A stretch of 64,000 nt of DNA from Laetiporus sulphureus 93-53 (GCF_001632365.1 NW_024468553.1:153046-217045), one strand, 5' to 3'. Counted from the first letter of the stretch, positions 12,374 through 23,852 are shown. A program made the numbers and translations. The notes: a model not told the origin generated them from the letters alone.

Positions 12374-13308
12374 ATGCCGACATTGTGCATACTTTCCATC
12401 TACATGAATACCCCGTCTTGAAATGGACTTGCATTTGTACGTCTCAAACTTCTCTCATATTTGTTTCATGTCTGACTTCCTCTCTTCTGGACTTGTATGC
12501 TTTTCAAACCACCACCACCCCCCACCCTACCTCTTTCCTGCATTTTGTAATACCCGCGTACGTGGGCTGATCACCTGCATTGTATCTATATGATTTTTGC
12601 TCAACCTTCCCTTCGTGTGCATCTGTATTTGCTTCTGGCTTGCGACGCCCTGCATATGACTGGCATCTCTTTGTACCAGTGGCGCTATGTACAATGCGGA
12701 CAACCTCTATATGAACTCTGAGCATCGCTCTACCTGTTGCGCTTCCCGACACAAATCAAAAGCTGCTATCATGGAACTTACTGAGCCATAGTGTGCGATG
12801 GAGGCCCTATGAATCACTGCTGCAACGTTTGAGCGAGATCGAACACAATCTGCTCAAAGCTAGAGTATCGTCCACGCACGCAATCAGCTGGTCAGAAAAC
12901 CATCGGGGTGTCTGTGGCACTGGCATAAAAGCGCATAGAAACAATGTGTTCCTTCAGAGAGAACAAGTGCGAGCCATAAACGATGCGTCGCCAACCGAAA
13001 CACCGTCTACCGTACACGCACTGAATTTAGGTCACAATCAATCGAGCCAACTAAACTGGCTAGATTTGTTAACCACAGAGTCAGCATGTACAAGCCAGAT
13101 GCACCAATGCTTATCGCTCGACAATTAATGGATCAGTATCCAGCATCAGTTGAGAATCAATCGACCAACGCACAGAAGACTCCCTGCTTGCGCCCGACGT
13201 GCTAACAGGCTCCAATGTAATAAGCAGAATATAGGTGAATCCAGTCAGCGGAGGCAGAATTCAAATCACATCGACGTCCCATCCGAGCTGCCGGATCTAC
13301 AGCGCACA
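12374..13308. other. Intergenic, nothing recognised
   Basis: A pyrimidine-rich stretch follows the stop of the upstream gene. A plus-strand frame at 12793-13128 has no recognisable family. Confidence 0.3.
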
Positions 13309-13478
13309 CCCGCACTTTTCGAACACCTCGTCCTTTCCTCTGGCCAAGTCGGCCGAGTGCAGGCACACCTGCGACACGTTACTTTCAATAAAGTAGCCTA
13401 TGTAGTACGTCTGAAGCGTGCGGCACAATCTCCCGCTCCCAGCCGGAAAGAAGCGCACTTCAGCAAAGGTCAGGTCAA
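13309..13478 (-). CDS. Possible terminal exon of an unidentified gene
   Basis: Read on the minus strand, a stop-free segment encodes GAVDLTFAEVRFFPAG, then YYIGYFIESN, QVCLHSADLARGKDEVFEKC and CGCAL before a TAG. The composition is protein-like (three Cys near the end, balanced hydrophobics), and an AAG/GC acceptor-like border lies at about 13476. I could not name the family or find the preceding exons. Confidence 0.3.
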
Positions 13479-13489
13479 CCGCGCCTTCA

Positions 13490-14376
13490 GTTCAAAGAGA
13501 GGACATCACGTAGAGACGCAGTGGCGGGCAGGACTAACAAAGATGAGCCGCTTGTCTCCTTCATTCGCATGCTCGTCTCTCCAACGACGAATGAATCGAC
13601 GACGAGTGACGAACAATGATTAATGAATGAACTCTGATGCGCGATGTGTACGAACCGGATGGGAGCCACACGGATGCAACGTAGGCAGAGATGCGAGGGT
13701 GCGAGACCACGAGGAGGGAGGTGGAAACTGGCGTGCAGCAAGGCGCCCAGTGCACCCGCTCACTCGTACCCCGCAATTTGTTCAGAGTCAATGCATCATA
13801 CATTATGCGTCACCCCCCGACGCGGACGCTGCTGCCAGCCCAGCACGCACACCAGCATCCGTGCTGGCGGGACGTCACCCGTTCTCCTCACTCCCCACAC
13901 GTTTGCCACTCACGTACCCGGCCTTCCTTCATGACCTCACCTACAGCTCCAACCGATCTTCTCATCGATCTGCCTCTGCTCCCTCGTGGGTTCACAGCCA
14001 TGCACCGAGGCACCGATCGCGGACCTGCGTCCTCGGTCGATCAGGATCTCGGGGTCACCGACACGATGAGCACGTCGACGAACATTTGCAGTCGTATTAT
14101 CCATATCCGATGTATTTCGGGTATCCTGGGGAGGACCAGGTTGAGGTGGCAAGGAACGGCGACAATTGGTGCAAAGATAATCCGAACTTAGCTGTAAATA
14201 TGCTCCTTCAATGGGCCAGTGTGGAGTTGGGTGTTGGGCATTGCAGTGGGCAGCCGATGCCCCATTAAACCAGATTTCAGAAGTTCGCACACGCGTGAGG
14301 AGCCGAGCGTGAACGCCACCTTCAGCCACATCAGCCACAGTGGGGTCTGAAAAGCAATGCAAACCTTGCTTAGGTG
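13490..14376. other. No gene supported
   Basis: Several overlapping open frames on both strands (for example 13931-14191 plus and 13937-14380 minus) shadow one another. None has a recognisable domain. Confidence 0.25.
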
Positions 14377-14775
14377 TCATCCCCCTCCTCGTGGATGAGC
14401 CAGAGCCATCTGAGGATGCGCCAGGGTTCGTGCCTGACCACTCTCACTGTATCCAGCTCCCATCCAGCATGCGTTCAGCACTGCAATCGCGCTCGGCGTC
14501 GAGTATGGCGCGCCATTAATAATGGAGCTCTTCACGTCCTCCAGCGTCAGGTCCCCGAGGAATCGAGGTCGCTTTTCAGTGACGGTGACCATCACAACAG
14601 GGAGCATCTGCATCACAGTGACAGAGGCGCCGGTGGTTAGGTGAGTGAACATACCAGCATCGACCCGACAAGGGACGAGTGCAAGCAGACGCTTCGCGTT
14701 GGCTTTGGCATTCATCTGCATTGCGGTTGAAATGTTGTTCGTGTGAGTGGATCCTTCATCGGTCACATGGCTCAC
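14377..14775 (-). CDS. Small hypothetical protein
   Basis: A 132-codon open frame with a regular hydrophobic pattern (VTVMQMLPVVMVTVTEKRPRFLGD, SSIINGAPYSTPSAIAVLNACWMGAGYS). The first codon is GTG; the first ATG inside it is at MQMNAKANAKR, so an upstream exon is possible. No family was recognised. It lies just 3' of the caspase-like gene on the same strand. Confidence 0.3.
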   Translation of the reverse strand: MSHVTDEGSTHTNNISTAMQMNAKANAKRLLALVPCRVDAGMFTHLTTGASVTVMQMLPVVMVTVTEKRPRFLGDLTLEDVKSSIINGAPYSTPSAIAVLNACWMGAGYSESGQARTLAHPQMALAHPRGGG

Positions 14776-14954
14776 TTGTCTTCAGTCTCGTGGTTATACT
14801 GGTATTGCAGTTCAGCAACGGAAGAAGGTAGGACGTATCGAGCGATGTAGGACATTGACTAAGAAGTACATGAACAGTCTGAATATATAGAAGAGCCAAC
14901 ACGGACGGAGAATTGAGATTGCTGTTTGTGCCTCGCTCACCCATTCACTGCACC

Positions 14955-15932
14955 TCATACACGCTGCGCTCGCCTCCTCGCTCCACCGTGCATGCCACGC
15001 CATGCACCTCCACTGACCGGTATCTGCGCCTCTGCTACCCCGCCTACGTGTGATGTGTGCACGCATGCCCACTTCGCATCTCTCCAACCTTGCGACTGGA
15101 GGGGATGGCCGATCCGGAAAATGTGGCTCGTTCTGTGCTCTCCAACAACGACGGGGTGCTGATGGTATGTCACGAAAGGATCATTCATGTAATCCTCAAG
15201 CTCTTGATAGGTGATGGAATTGAGAGAAAGGGTATTCAATATTTCCAGCAGTCTTCGCGTGAACATGCCTGTCCCTTTCATTTTGCTGGCCCTCTCGTCG
15301 GAGCGACATGCCGCAAGCAACATGTGTGATTCCTTATACGGTTGGTATAGAGAATCGGTCGCAGACCCGGGGCTCCACCGCTTCCACTGGTCTGCTTCAG
15401 CGGCATTGATGAGGTCCTCGTGCGTGAGCTGGAGAGGAGGTCTGCTGCGAACAGTATGGTTCTGCGGGGAAGAGCCATCACGGGTGGACTCTGCTGAGTA
15501 ACAACAGTCCGTCACAACCGTGATGTTTCCTCCGTTCGCATCGCAAAGCTCCTTCAGGAACAGATTGATCTGGCGATCGCTGATGTCAACAACGTGCGTG
15601 CCGTCTGGCAATTCGAAACCGCTATCAACCAGCTTGATTGCCTTCATGGGTTCGCGTACGTGCGTTTCATAAATGGTGCCATGACCGGCAAAATAGATGA
15701 TGATGGCATCTCCGCGATGGATTCGGTCGTTGTCGTGGAGATGAGTATGAAGAGATTTCACGATCTCATCTCGTGTCGCAGCGGCATCCAGCAAGATGAC
15801 CATGTGCTCTGTAGGGACTTGCACCGAAATCTTGAGGGATTCCGCGATTTTCTTAGCATCACCAGTTGCCCCATGTAGAGATTTTTCGCATAAATACTCA
15901 TTGATACCGATGATGACAGCAAATATCTGCAT
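14955..15932 (-). CDS. Caspase-like (peptidase C14) domain protein
   Basis: A caspase/metacaspase-type domain. It has the first strand MQIFAVIIGINEY, the segment GATGDAKKIAESLKI, the catalytic His in IIYFAGHGT and the catalytic Cys in VVTDCCYSAES. A later HMLLAACRSDERA strand and a helix ending LEILNTL match the small-subunit part. In Agaricomycetes these standalone C14 proteins are an expanded family, assumed to be cytosolic cysteine proteases. The domain begins at the Met at 15932. The frame extends upstream to 16004 through a TTTCCAG acceptor, so a short first exon is likely. The last 40 residues after SHIFRIGHP look unlike the family and may be intronic read-through. No frame break was seen. 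Confidence 0.8.
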   Translation of the reverse strand: MQIFAVIIGINEYLCEKSLHGATGDAKKIAESLKISVQVPTEHMVILLDAAATRDEIVKSLHTHLHDNDRIHRGDAIIIYFAGHGTIYETHVREPMKAIKLVDSGFELPDGTHVVDISDRQINLFLKELCDANGGNITVVTDCCYSAESTRDGSSPQNHTVRSRPPLQLTHEDLINAAEADQWKRWSPGSATDSLYQPYKESHMLLAACRSDERASKMKGTGMFTRRLLEILNTLSLNSITYQELEDYMNDPFVTYHQHPVVVGEHRTSHIFRIGHPLQSQGWRDAKWACVHTSHVGGVAEAQIPVSGGAWRGMHGGARRRAQRV

Positions 15933-17046
15933 GTTGTCTGACGCGGCTTCCTGGAAATATACTATGTTAATTTGTGCTGCAAGATCTATATCCTCAGTAG
16001 GCACAATGGGAAATCAGTCTGACACAGCCATTCATATGTGTCATCTGCAGGAGAGGCTGGCAGCAACAGCTCAAGCATAAACAGACAGTAATGGGTTACG
16101 GAACAGCAGTAATGGTTATAAGGTGGTAGGGCGATGCCACCATTCACGCATTGTGATGGCTGAGCACAGCCACAAACTTCGAGACGCCCTCCGGATCAGG
16201 ATTTGGGCGCTCTACCAGCTTCGGAACAGCGGATCCCGGGCTAATTTCGCTAGGCCAGGTGTTGGTCGGATGGTCGTCCTTGCGGCCTGCGGCCCTTGTA
16301 GCCTTCATCCGGCCTTCAGAGCATCGCGACAGCGCCCATCGCCGCTGATCAAGATTGCCCATCATGTGCCAATTTCGTTTCCATACCAGGTCATCGCCAC
16401 ATCCATCCAGCGCGCTCGTCACCGCCGCATCTCATTGACGACCACTAAGATCGTATCTGCCATCCTTCCATCGTGCTGGGCAAGCGTGATGTCGCAATTA
16501 TGCGGCGCAGGCACGTTGGGTACGTGGATCACCAAGCAGGCGCATCCGATCAACATCCAAGTGCAACATCGCGATGCTCAGCACTCGTGGGCATGATAGG
16601 ATCGCCAACACAGCACACATGTGCCGATCCTGCAAACACGTTCACCAGTGCGGTTGATCCGAATTGCGAACGCAAGTTTCCCTCATGTCGGTGCATATCA
16701 TCCAAAACCACCGAGCCCGGATGCAGTCGGCTGCTGCCTGATCGTAAGTGCATGATGTCGGATATTGAGACACGCCTCGGGCCCGCCTGTCAGATGACAC
16801 CTGCAAATGACTGTCATGATGCCTCAGAGGTGCCTCGCGGGACCAATCTCACTGCATGTGGGAACAATTAGCGTGATACAGGGCACAGATAAGCCGTACG
16901 AGACTCTCTCTGCGCTAGGATATCCCGAAATGAAATATGTATTCAGGGGCTTGAAATGCGAAGTCCTTCACAATGTACTACTCGTTCCTCGTAGCTAATG
17001 TATGACACCAAGCCGAGAGGGAAGTAATACCACAGGGAAGACGGAG

Positions 17047-17114
17047 ACGAGTATGGCTATAGCAGTGCATTGCAGAGGGAACGAGCATGGCTATAGCAGT
17101 GCATTGCAGAGGGA
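17047..17114 (+). repeat. 34-bp tandem repeat, two copies
   Basis: The unit at 17047-17080 (starting ACGAGTATGGCTATAGCAG) is repeated at 17081-17114 with a single T-to-C difference. Confidence 0.85.
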
Positions 17115-17200
17115 ACGGAACTCGACAGAAGAGAGAAGCTTCGGACGATAATGGAGGACGTATACAGGGGAAACGTCGGAGTTCATAGATCACGCATGGC

Positions 17201-17299
17201 TTGTGCTCGTGCCTACTGTACGCTTTTCATCTCATGCTATCTCATCCCATCATCTCATACCGCATTGTGCTCGTGCCTACCGCACGCTTTTCATCTCAT
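17201..17299 (+). repeat. 64-bp direct repeat, two copies, pyrimidine-rich
   Basis: TTGTGCTCGTGCCTAC, followed by a TGTACGC or CGCACGC variant and TTTTCATCTCAT, occurs at 17201-17235 and again from 17265. Short repeats of CTGTCGCTCTCCAT follow to about 17365. Confidence 0.7.
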
Positions 17300-17491
17300 C
17301 CTACATAGGCTATCTCATCTGTTGCTCTGTCGCTCTCCATCATCTGTCGCTCTGTCGCTCTCCATACACTCGCAATCACTCGCAATACTCTACAGAGATC
17401 CGGTAAGCATTCAATCATTGATCATTTACATGCATGCTAACTTTGTGTCAGCTGAAAAATGGGAGATCACGGCCAGGCATGATATCACAGC

Positions 17492-17797
17492 ATGACAACC
17501 AATTTCGACATACTGAATTTTTTGGTACAGCCCAGTGGCAATATCCACATGCCACAAGGTGCTCAACCTCAAGCTGATGCACCCATCCCGCGGGCACCTG
17601 TGCCAAACAATCAAAACAATGTGCCTCTTCCGATGGCACTTATGCCGCAGCAGGTGGATGGCTGTATCAACTTGTGCAAAATCGTGGTCTACATCGCCTG
17701 CATAATTTTCATTGTTATGTGTACTTCTTTCGTCATTATCATCATAGGTTTTATACTTTACATCAAACCGACCACATCTCGTATATCTTCCAATTGA
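17492..17797 (+). CDS. Small single-pass membrane protein
   Basis: ATG at 17492, 101 residues. The N-terminal 58 residues are polar and Pro/Gln/Asn-rich (QPQADAPIPRAPVPNNQNN). The C-terminal part is one very hydrophobic segment (IVVYIACIIFIVMCTSFVIIII) with a short IKPTTSRISSN tail. It resembles a tail-anchored or single-span protein. No family was recognised. It converges on the minus-strand frame that ends at 17758, overlapping it by about 40 bp. Confidence 0.45.
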   Translation: MTTNFDILNFLVQPSGNIHMPQGAQPQADAPIPRAPVPNNQNNVPLPMALMPQQVDGCINLCKIVVYIACIIFIVMCTSFVIIIIGFILYIKPTTSRISSN

Positions 17798-18078
17798 CGC
17801 TGCACTGTAGTAGGATTCTCCGCCTCTACACCATCGAAGCCATACTGCTGACTCGAGTTCTCATTTCTTGCAATGGATGTGTGCTTGACTGGACCATTAT
17901 TGCGGGGCCTGTTCCGATTCTCGGGAGTGCGAGGCAGCACGGTGGCCCGCTGTCCGTCCGTAGGAATGCGGATCCCGGAAGGGCCAGCTGACTCTCCTTC
18001 CTGACCAGGCTGCTGGAGAGGAGTGCGGGAAGAGTATGCTTTGCCTGCTGAAGGTTGGCCTGTCTGAGTGGACTGCAT
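17758..18078 (-). CDS. Hypothetical polar protein
   Basis: First ATG at 18078 (MQSTQTGQPSAGKAYSS); the frame stays open upstream to 18309 with a GTG codon, so a 5' exon is possible. The product is rich in Ser, Gln, Pro, Arg and Asn, without a membrane segment, and ends VQRQLEDIRDVVGLM. No domain was recognised. Confidence 0.4.
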   Translation of the reverse strand: MQSTQTGQPSAGKAYSSRTPLQQPGQEGESAGPSGIRIPTDGQRATVLPRTPENRNRPRNNGPVKHTSIARNENSSQQYGFDGVEAENPTTVQRQLEDIRDVVGLM

Positions 18079-18309
18079 CGTAGCACCCCTCCGTGCGTAG
18101 AGAATGTGGCGCTGCTCTTGACGGGCTTGTGGAAGTGTGCTCGTGGTGGAAACCGTCAAAATGTCGAGCGCCAGATTGAATGTTGAGAAAACTGCGTGTA
18201 CGTATCGCGTAGAGAAGTTTGCTAGTCGTAGAAGCTTGTGGGTGGGGGAGGGATTAACTTCGAAAACTGAAGTGCAATCGAAGTGCGCGACGCGAGAATA
18301 GCAAGGCAC

Positions 18310-18649
18310 GTCGTGCGGTCTAGCACGTGATGTCTGTTATCGCTCACTACATGAGTGCTCAGCACATACCATCGAGCGGTAAGTTGAGACTGTTGATTGA
18401 GGCAGAGATACTATGATTATCAGAAAATCGGGATCATCTTCAGAAGAGAATGTGGTAGTGTGCTCGTGAATCCGTCTTAGAGAACAGGAGGATGATGTCG
18501 GCGGCAGGTTGATCAATATGTGGCTGAGCTCGCGGGTGGCGCCTTGAGCTTGTTTGTCTCAATCTCCTACCAGTATCACACACGAGTATTTCATTCTTGC
18601 TCTGCAACAATTTCTACGGCACCTTGCGCAGCGTGCAGTATATTGCAGT
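18310..18649. other. Promoter region of the prenylcysteine oxidase gene
   Basis: Non-coding sequence upstream of the ATG at 18650. No clear TATA box was identified. Confidence 0.3.
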
Positions 18650-20645
18650 ATGCGGGCTCATCTAATAGTCGCGGCAGCGCTCCTAGTTGGGCACGCTACC
18701 GCTTTCCAGCTGCCCTTCAACATCCCATTCCTATCGAACAGCCATGGAAGCGTACCTTCCATAGACTCCCTTTCTGTCGCAAATCCTCCCAACAAGATTG
18801 CCATCATAGGTGCAGGTGCAGGCGGCTCGTCTGCGGCGTTCTGGATCGCGAAGGCGAAGCAGCGGTTCGGGTTGGACGTCGAAGTGGAGTCTGGACGTGT
18901 ATGAGAGGAGTGACTACGTTGGCGGCCGTGCGTATTGATGCTTCAAGAAGTGAGTTACATGATGAAAGCTGAGTGAATGGGCCAGGCAGCACCGTGGTGT
19001 ACCCCTACGACAGTAAGGAGCTACAGCCCATCGAGCTCAGCACATCCGTCTTCGTCGAGGCTAACAAGAATTTGTGGCGGGCTATAGGGGAGTTTGACAT
19101 CGAGAAGATCGACTTCGGGAAAGACGACAACGTTATGGGGCTCTGGGATGGCTCGCAGATCCTGCTCACAGTCTGTGTTCATCCCCTGTATGATTCTGCA
19201 CCCTCGTAATTAACTGACATGTCTACGGTACAGACGGGTGGCAAGGGCTTCTACACTGGTTGGCTAGACACAGTCAAGGTCGCCTGGAGGTACGGCTTCT
19301 CTGCTCACCAGCGCGCAAAGGCTACCGTGCAGTCAATGGTCAACACCTATCTCACGCTCTATGCGCCCTCCGCGCCGCGTTTCTCCAACATCACAATGCT
19401 CGCCGAAGAGCTTGACTGGACGCCCATCCTCACGCAAACGGCGGCCAAGTACTTGGATACGAAGGGCATCAACCAGCAGTTCACGCGCGAGCTCGTCGAC
19501 GCGTTAACGCGCGTCAACTACGGGCAGGACGTCGACGCCATCCACGCACTTGAGGGCATATGCTCGATGGCCGCGGACGGTGCATCCAGTGTCAAGGGCG
19601 GAAACTTCCAGATATTCGAAGAGTTCGTGAAGTGGAGCAACGCTTCGGTGAATCTCGAAACCGCCGTCACCGCGCTGAAACACGACGAGGCGTCGGGTGC
19701 GTGGCTCCTGAGCACCGCCGACTCGCGCCAAGCGTATCGCGCGGTCATCCTCGCCACGCCATTCCACAGCACGAACATCTCGCTGTTCCCTGAGGCACTT
19801 GCGGAGTCATTTCCGGAACAGCCGTACGTGCGCCTGCATGTCACTCTCCTGAGTACACCCGCGCCCAGCCCAAACTCCGCTTACTTCGGACTCGGCGCCC
19901 ACTCAGCGCCGACGACACTACTTACGACAGCGAACGCAGTACGCGAGGGCACGGGCGCGGAGCCTGAGTTCAACTCCCTGACGTATCGTGGGAAGGTGCG
20001 CGCGGCAGACGGCGGGCCATGGGCAGGCGAGGCCGGCGAGGAGTGGGTGGTGAAGATCTTCTCCAAGAAGAGGCTTACAGATGAGTGGCTGGAGAATACG
20101 TTTGGAAAATTCGGATGGGTGCTGCGCAAAGAGGTCAGTGATCAGCCAGATTGTCGTGTTGTTCGGTTCGCTCATAACGCTCTTCTCCTTGTGGGATGCG
20201 TACCTTGTGCTACCTCCGACCACGTCGTTCGCGCCGATCAAGGTCACGAAGGGCTTGTACTATGTGAACGCGTTCGAGCCGTGAGTCGTGAGTTGCCGCA
20301 CGCACTTGCCCCATCTCGCATCATCCAACAAACGTTGCTTTTTACAGGTTCATCTCGACGATGGAAACCGAGACCATCGCGGCGCGCAACGTCGTCGACC
20401 TTCTCCTCCGTGACGAGTTCGGTGCTGCTGCGATCTGCCCCATCAAGCTCGTCGAGGAGATTGACATCGAGGAGCATACCGTCGTGCTGGAGGACGGTGA
20501 AGAGGCTGAGGTGTATGACGTGAAAGCGGACGTAGAGCAGGTGCCGGTGGAGGACAAGGACCCGAAGGGCTTCGTCCTAGGATGGGACTGTCAGACGGTG
20601 GCTGTTGTTGCGGTCGGATGCATCTGCACTGGACTGAATCTGTAG
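18650..20645 (+). CDS. Prenylcysteine oxidase, FAD-dependent
   Basis: ATG at 18650 starts a signal peptide (MRAHLIVAAALLVGHATAF). The FAD-binding motif KIAIIGAGAGGSSAAFWIAKA, ERSDYVGGR and STVVYPYDSKELQPIELSTSVF follow. The body carries FYTGWLDTVKVAWRYGFS, CSMAADGASSVKGGN, LATPFHSTNI, then WDAYLVLPPTTSFAPIKV, LYYVNAFEPFISTMETE and ARNVVDLLL. The enzyme cleaves prenylcysteines released from prenylated proteins, in a lysosome/vacuole-like or secretory compartment. Introns are at 18928-18985, 19171-19233, about 20133-20193 and 20280-20347. The frame shifts by one base near 18892, between DVEVES and DVYERSD. The third intron lacks an AG at its expected 3' end (CTTG before TGGGATGCG). Either these are base errors or the copy is impaired. 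Confidence 0.85.
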
Positions 20646-21042
20646 TAATGTATTCACTTATTTCTTGTCTCTCGTCTGGAATGTGCATAATTATTGTTTG
20701 CCCTGTGTCAATCTTACTCGTCGTGCATTTGGCCAGACTGTAACCGTTCTGCTTAGTACGATCGCGCGAGAGCATCTATAAAACAAAGCATCTGCATAAA
20801 GAAAAATAACAAGGCTTGCCCGCAACCAAGTAGCGAATTCTAGTACCGTTGAATATAGTATATTTTGTCGCCCCGCTTTAGGGCGCATCTAGCAGAACTG
20901 CACTCTGTGGTCACCAGCAATATGGCAAAACCCGCCTAGTTTGCCCTTCCAAGAAATGCGTCACTGAGTCTTGAACGCTGCTCTTCCCGTTACACAAAAC
21001 ACAACCTCCCAATCGCTCCGTCAACGGGTGGTTCACAGCGCG
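20646..21042. other. Intergenic between convergent genes
   Basis: The 3' flanks of the prenylcysteine oxidase gene (plus) and the membrane protein gene (minus). No feature was recognised. Confidence 0.4.
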
Positions 21043-21700
21043 TCACCTACGTCGAGCACGTATCCTAGGGGAGCCGTGTAGAGGAGCTGTGATGTTCCCG
21101 GCCGCAGCCCATCGTGAGCTCCAGCTCAGGGCCGACGTGACTCCCAGCTCGCGTCCCAACAGGTAGTATTTCGCGCGTTGGCACATGTAGGAGATGTGGT
21201 GTGGAAGGTAGAGGTAGATCCCAGCAGTGAGGAGCGCGAACAGCGTCCAGAAGAAGCAGGCTGATGGACGCGAATCGAACGCGGAGAATCACATCAGAGA
21301 GCTTCAAATCAATGATATATGCACGTAACACGCACCAACAAGCACCTTCTTCCAGGGCTCCATCATCGACCGACGACAACGCGAAGGTCATCTCGAGCCA
21401 CATGCGTCGCCGCCAGACAAACGCGCCCAGCGCGCTGCGTGGCGGTCGATAAGGCAACATGAACCCGAAAACCACGTCTAGCATCGTAGGCTCACGTTTC
21501 CATTCTGTACAGGACATCTCCGTGCGTGGCGGGGGGGCGCTGATCGACATGCTCGACTGTGGTTGCGGACGCGTCTGCGCGTACGTGGAGGGGGGCTGAG
21601 CCGAGAGGAAGATCGTTCCTTCCGTGGTATTTTTGCGCAGGTTGATGCTAGGTGTGAGCTCGAGGATCTGGGTAGGGCCTGATGCGTGGCGCAGGGGCAT
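21043..21700 (-). CDS. Conserved fungal membrane protein
   Basis: ATG at 21700 opens a polar N-terminus (TPSINLRKNTTEGTIFLS), then LDVVFGFMLPYRPPRSALGAFVWRRRMWLEMTFALS. An intron at about 21255-21345 leads to a second exon with FFWTLFALLTAGIYLYLPHH, then ISYMCQRAKYYLLGRELG and LSWSSRWAAAGNITAPL, ending at 21043. Two membrane-spanning segments are likely. The end of exon 1 is disrupted: ALSSVD and MEPWKKVLVG lie in neighbouring frames, implying one extra base near 21375. Function unknown. Confidence 0.55.
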
Positions 21701-22959
21701 GGGTATTTCACGCAGACAGTGGGAAGTTGTTCAGGGCAGCCTGATATATAACGTTGTCTGCCATCTCTATGAAACGCGTCACCCAGGGGTTCGGACCGCA
21801 AACGATAAGAATCTTATAATATGAAACACAGAGCAATAATACGCTGGAAGAGACAGCCGTACGTGTGAGGTAGTGGAGTCGAGAGAAGAGCTAAGTCTAA
21901 CATGAGGCTTAGTGTGGAATATGATATGGGTTAGAGCGGGCATCGCTGTCATCGGCTCACGTCCACAACAACTGTCAACTGAGCCCATACAACATGGCGG
22001 CGACTAGGTGGCAACGCACCATAGCCGGCGGAAATACTCGATCTAGCGCATCCCCGCAGTATAGATGTAGACCAATCCGCGATGATCTGCCTTGAGCAAC
22101 CGAGGCACCACGGTACTCGTATCTCTAAGGTGTCCAGACTCTGGTATATGGAACCATAGCTATCGGTAGGGCATACACTGTGGCTGTTATTTTCCGTTGT
22201 CTGGTGCGACGCCTTGTCTGAAGATGCCTGAGTCCGCAGCGGTGAAACTTGTGAGGCTACAAGCGGAGGAGGGATGATGAGACTCGGTCGTACCTCTGGC
22301 TCGTGCAGCATTGTATGTAACTATTGCCTCGTCGTCAAGGAAAGTGTCTGGCGCATAAGCGGGACGTAATCTGAGCATGATCCTCAATACTTTCTCTGTC
22401 ATTCGATGCGGATTATTGGTTCTTGCACCTAGCAGGTTCCGATCTGTTCCGATTCCAAATTCCAAATTCCAGAATGTTTATTTTGGCTATTGCTACGGCG
22501 GTGTCCTGCTCCACTTAAGTATGTCAGCCTTAAGCTGCCCAAACCCCCTTTTCGGTAGGTCTTGCCCACGCTGGCCACGTGCATGCGTCTCTCGTCCGGT
22601 TATGTAATGCGTTTTTTCTCAGCCACTCTGTTGCATTCCGCGGTACGCTCTTCGTCCTCACGACCTGTTGCATACTATACCGTTGACTTTCAGCCTCATA
22701 CTGTTCTGATTGCCGTTTGTGTGCTATCCACCGTATGGCTTTGTCGATGTGACTGTTTGTGTACACTTTTCCTCCGGTCTGTCTCCTGAAACCTGACCTT
22801 CGCTCTTCAGTGTGTTCCGACGCCGTGATCGGTTTCCTGCTGTGCGGATTTATTCCCGGGATGGTCACCATAGAATATGGAACTGTGGTTGCATGGTTGC
22901 ATCACTTTACTACTGGACGCTCGGTTGTCGGTGGTGGCACTTGACGAACGGATTCCGTT
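21701..22959. other. Unassigned region
   Basis: Minus-strand frames at 21949-22311 and 22187-22465 together read NNPHRMTEKVLRIMLRLRPAYAPDTFLDDEAIVTYN and then a Ser/Pro-rich segment. They may be exons of an unidentified gene. Plus-strand sequence to 22959 shows no recognisable domain. Confidence 0.25.
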
Positions 22960-23852
22960 TTGACATCCAAGCTGCAGGCGCCTCTCGTCGTGCTAGGCTC
23001 CCGTTCTGTGCTAGCAATGCATCCAGCAGTGAAGTATCAATGCCAGCTTGACTGTGAGAAAGATGTGTCGACGTGGGACTACGGAGTACGTTCTATTGCT
23101 ATTGATGTCTTTCGGGTGGCTATGCGACAGACCAGCACTGTCATCGGCAGATCCAGTGTTCTGGTGATACTCGACAGAGATGCGGACTTGAAACTGGGTA
23201 ATCTTGACCTCTACACCAGTCGGAACGGCTGTGACGAAATGCTGGACTTATTCCTCGAGCAGGACGGCTACTGTCTCGAGTCAGTTCACTATGGTTCGGA
23301 CCAACCTATGGACTCGGATGACTACCCCTGGCTAAACGAAGGAATCGAGTGCATGGCACGCTTCAAAACACCCCACAACAACATTGAAGTAAATGTGCAG
23401 CCGCACCGACTCTGCACTCTGACCACTATGCTTTTCCCGGTCAGACCTGTTGATAAATGCTGTCGGCACTGACAGTCTCGTCTTGGCGAGCCTCGGACTT
23501 GTCTTCCGTCGGTGGGGATTTTACTGTTCGAGGAGGTTCTGGAGCTTGGAGCGTATTGCAGTACTGAAGTATGCTGAACGAGGCCATGCCTTCGCACGTA
23601 CAATAGCCGCATGGGAGCCGGGCTTGCCTCGTCACTGACACTACTGCTGCAGGAAACATTGCACTTTCGAAGATTTTGGCCCCCGACTCATCTTTGATGA
23701 ACATCGCGGTGTCCCGAGAATGGGGCTGGTGTACGTGGCGTGGCGACTTGAGGATGCACGTTGTGGAACTAGCTGTACGACGGTCACGAAAGGCCCCGTC
23801 ACGTTTTGTGGCACCAGGCAAGAAATCGATGACTGTTCCCAGGGCATTGTGT
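22960..23852 (+). CDS. Agaricomycete-specific uncharacterised protein (nucleotidyltransferase-like layout)
   Basis: The conceptual protein contains NLDLYTSRNGCDEMLDLFLEQ, then YCLESVHYGSDQPMDSDDYPWLNEGIECMARFKTPHNNIEVNV. After a break it has LKYAERGHAFAR and a C-terminal Cys-rich part CRKHCTFEDFG, WRLEDARCGTSC and VTFCGTRQE. From memory this order is shared by a large, unnamed family in mushroom genomes; the NLDLY/DMDVF position resembles a nucleotidyltransferase Asp motif, but no activity is known. The central segment (23400-23500) changes frame, either through an intron or through an indel. The start is uncertain. Confidence 0.5.

Larger units (their letters stand above)
16005..17491. other. 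Mostly unassigned; repeats near 17.05-17.3 kb
   Basis: Minus-strand frames at 16144-16422 and 16550-16753 have a protein-like composition (for example DLVWKRNWHMMGNLDQRRW and NVFAGSAHVCCVGDP). They could be exons of an unidentified gene, but I recognise no family. 17047-17114 and 17201-17299 contain short tandem repeats. Confidence 0.3.

Noticed and set aside
16144..16860. Possible retroelement gag/pol remnant on the minus strand
   Set aside because: The peptide HVCCVGDPIMP looked suggestive, but no zinc knuckle, protease or reverse transcriptase motif follows.
17201..17400. CRISPR-like spacing of short repeats
   Set aside because: The repeats are few, pyrimidine-rich and directly adjacent with no unique spacers, and the genome is eukaryotic.
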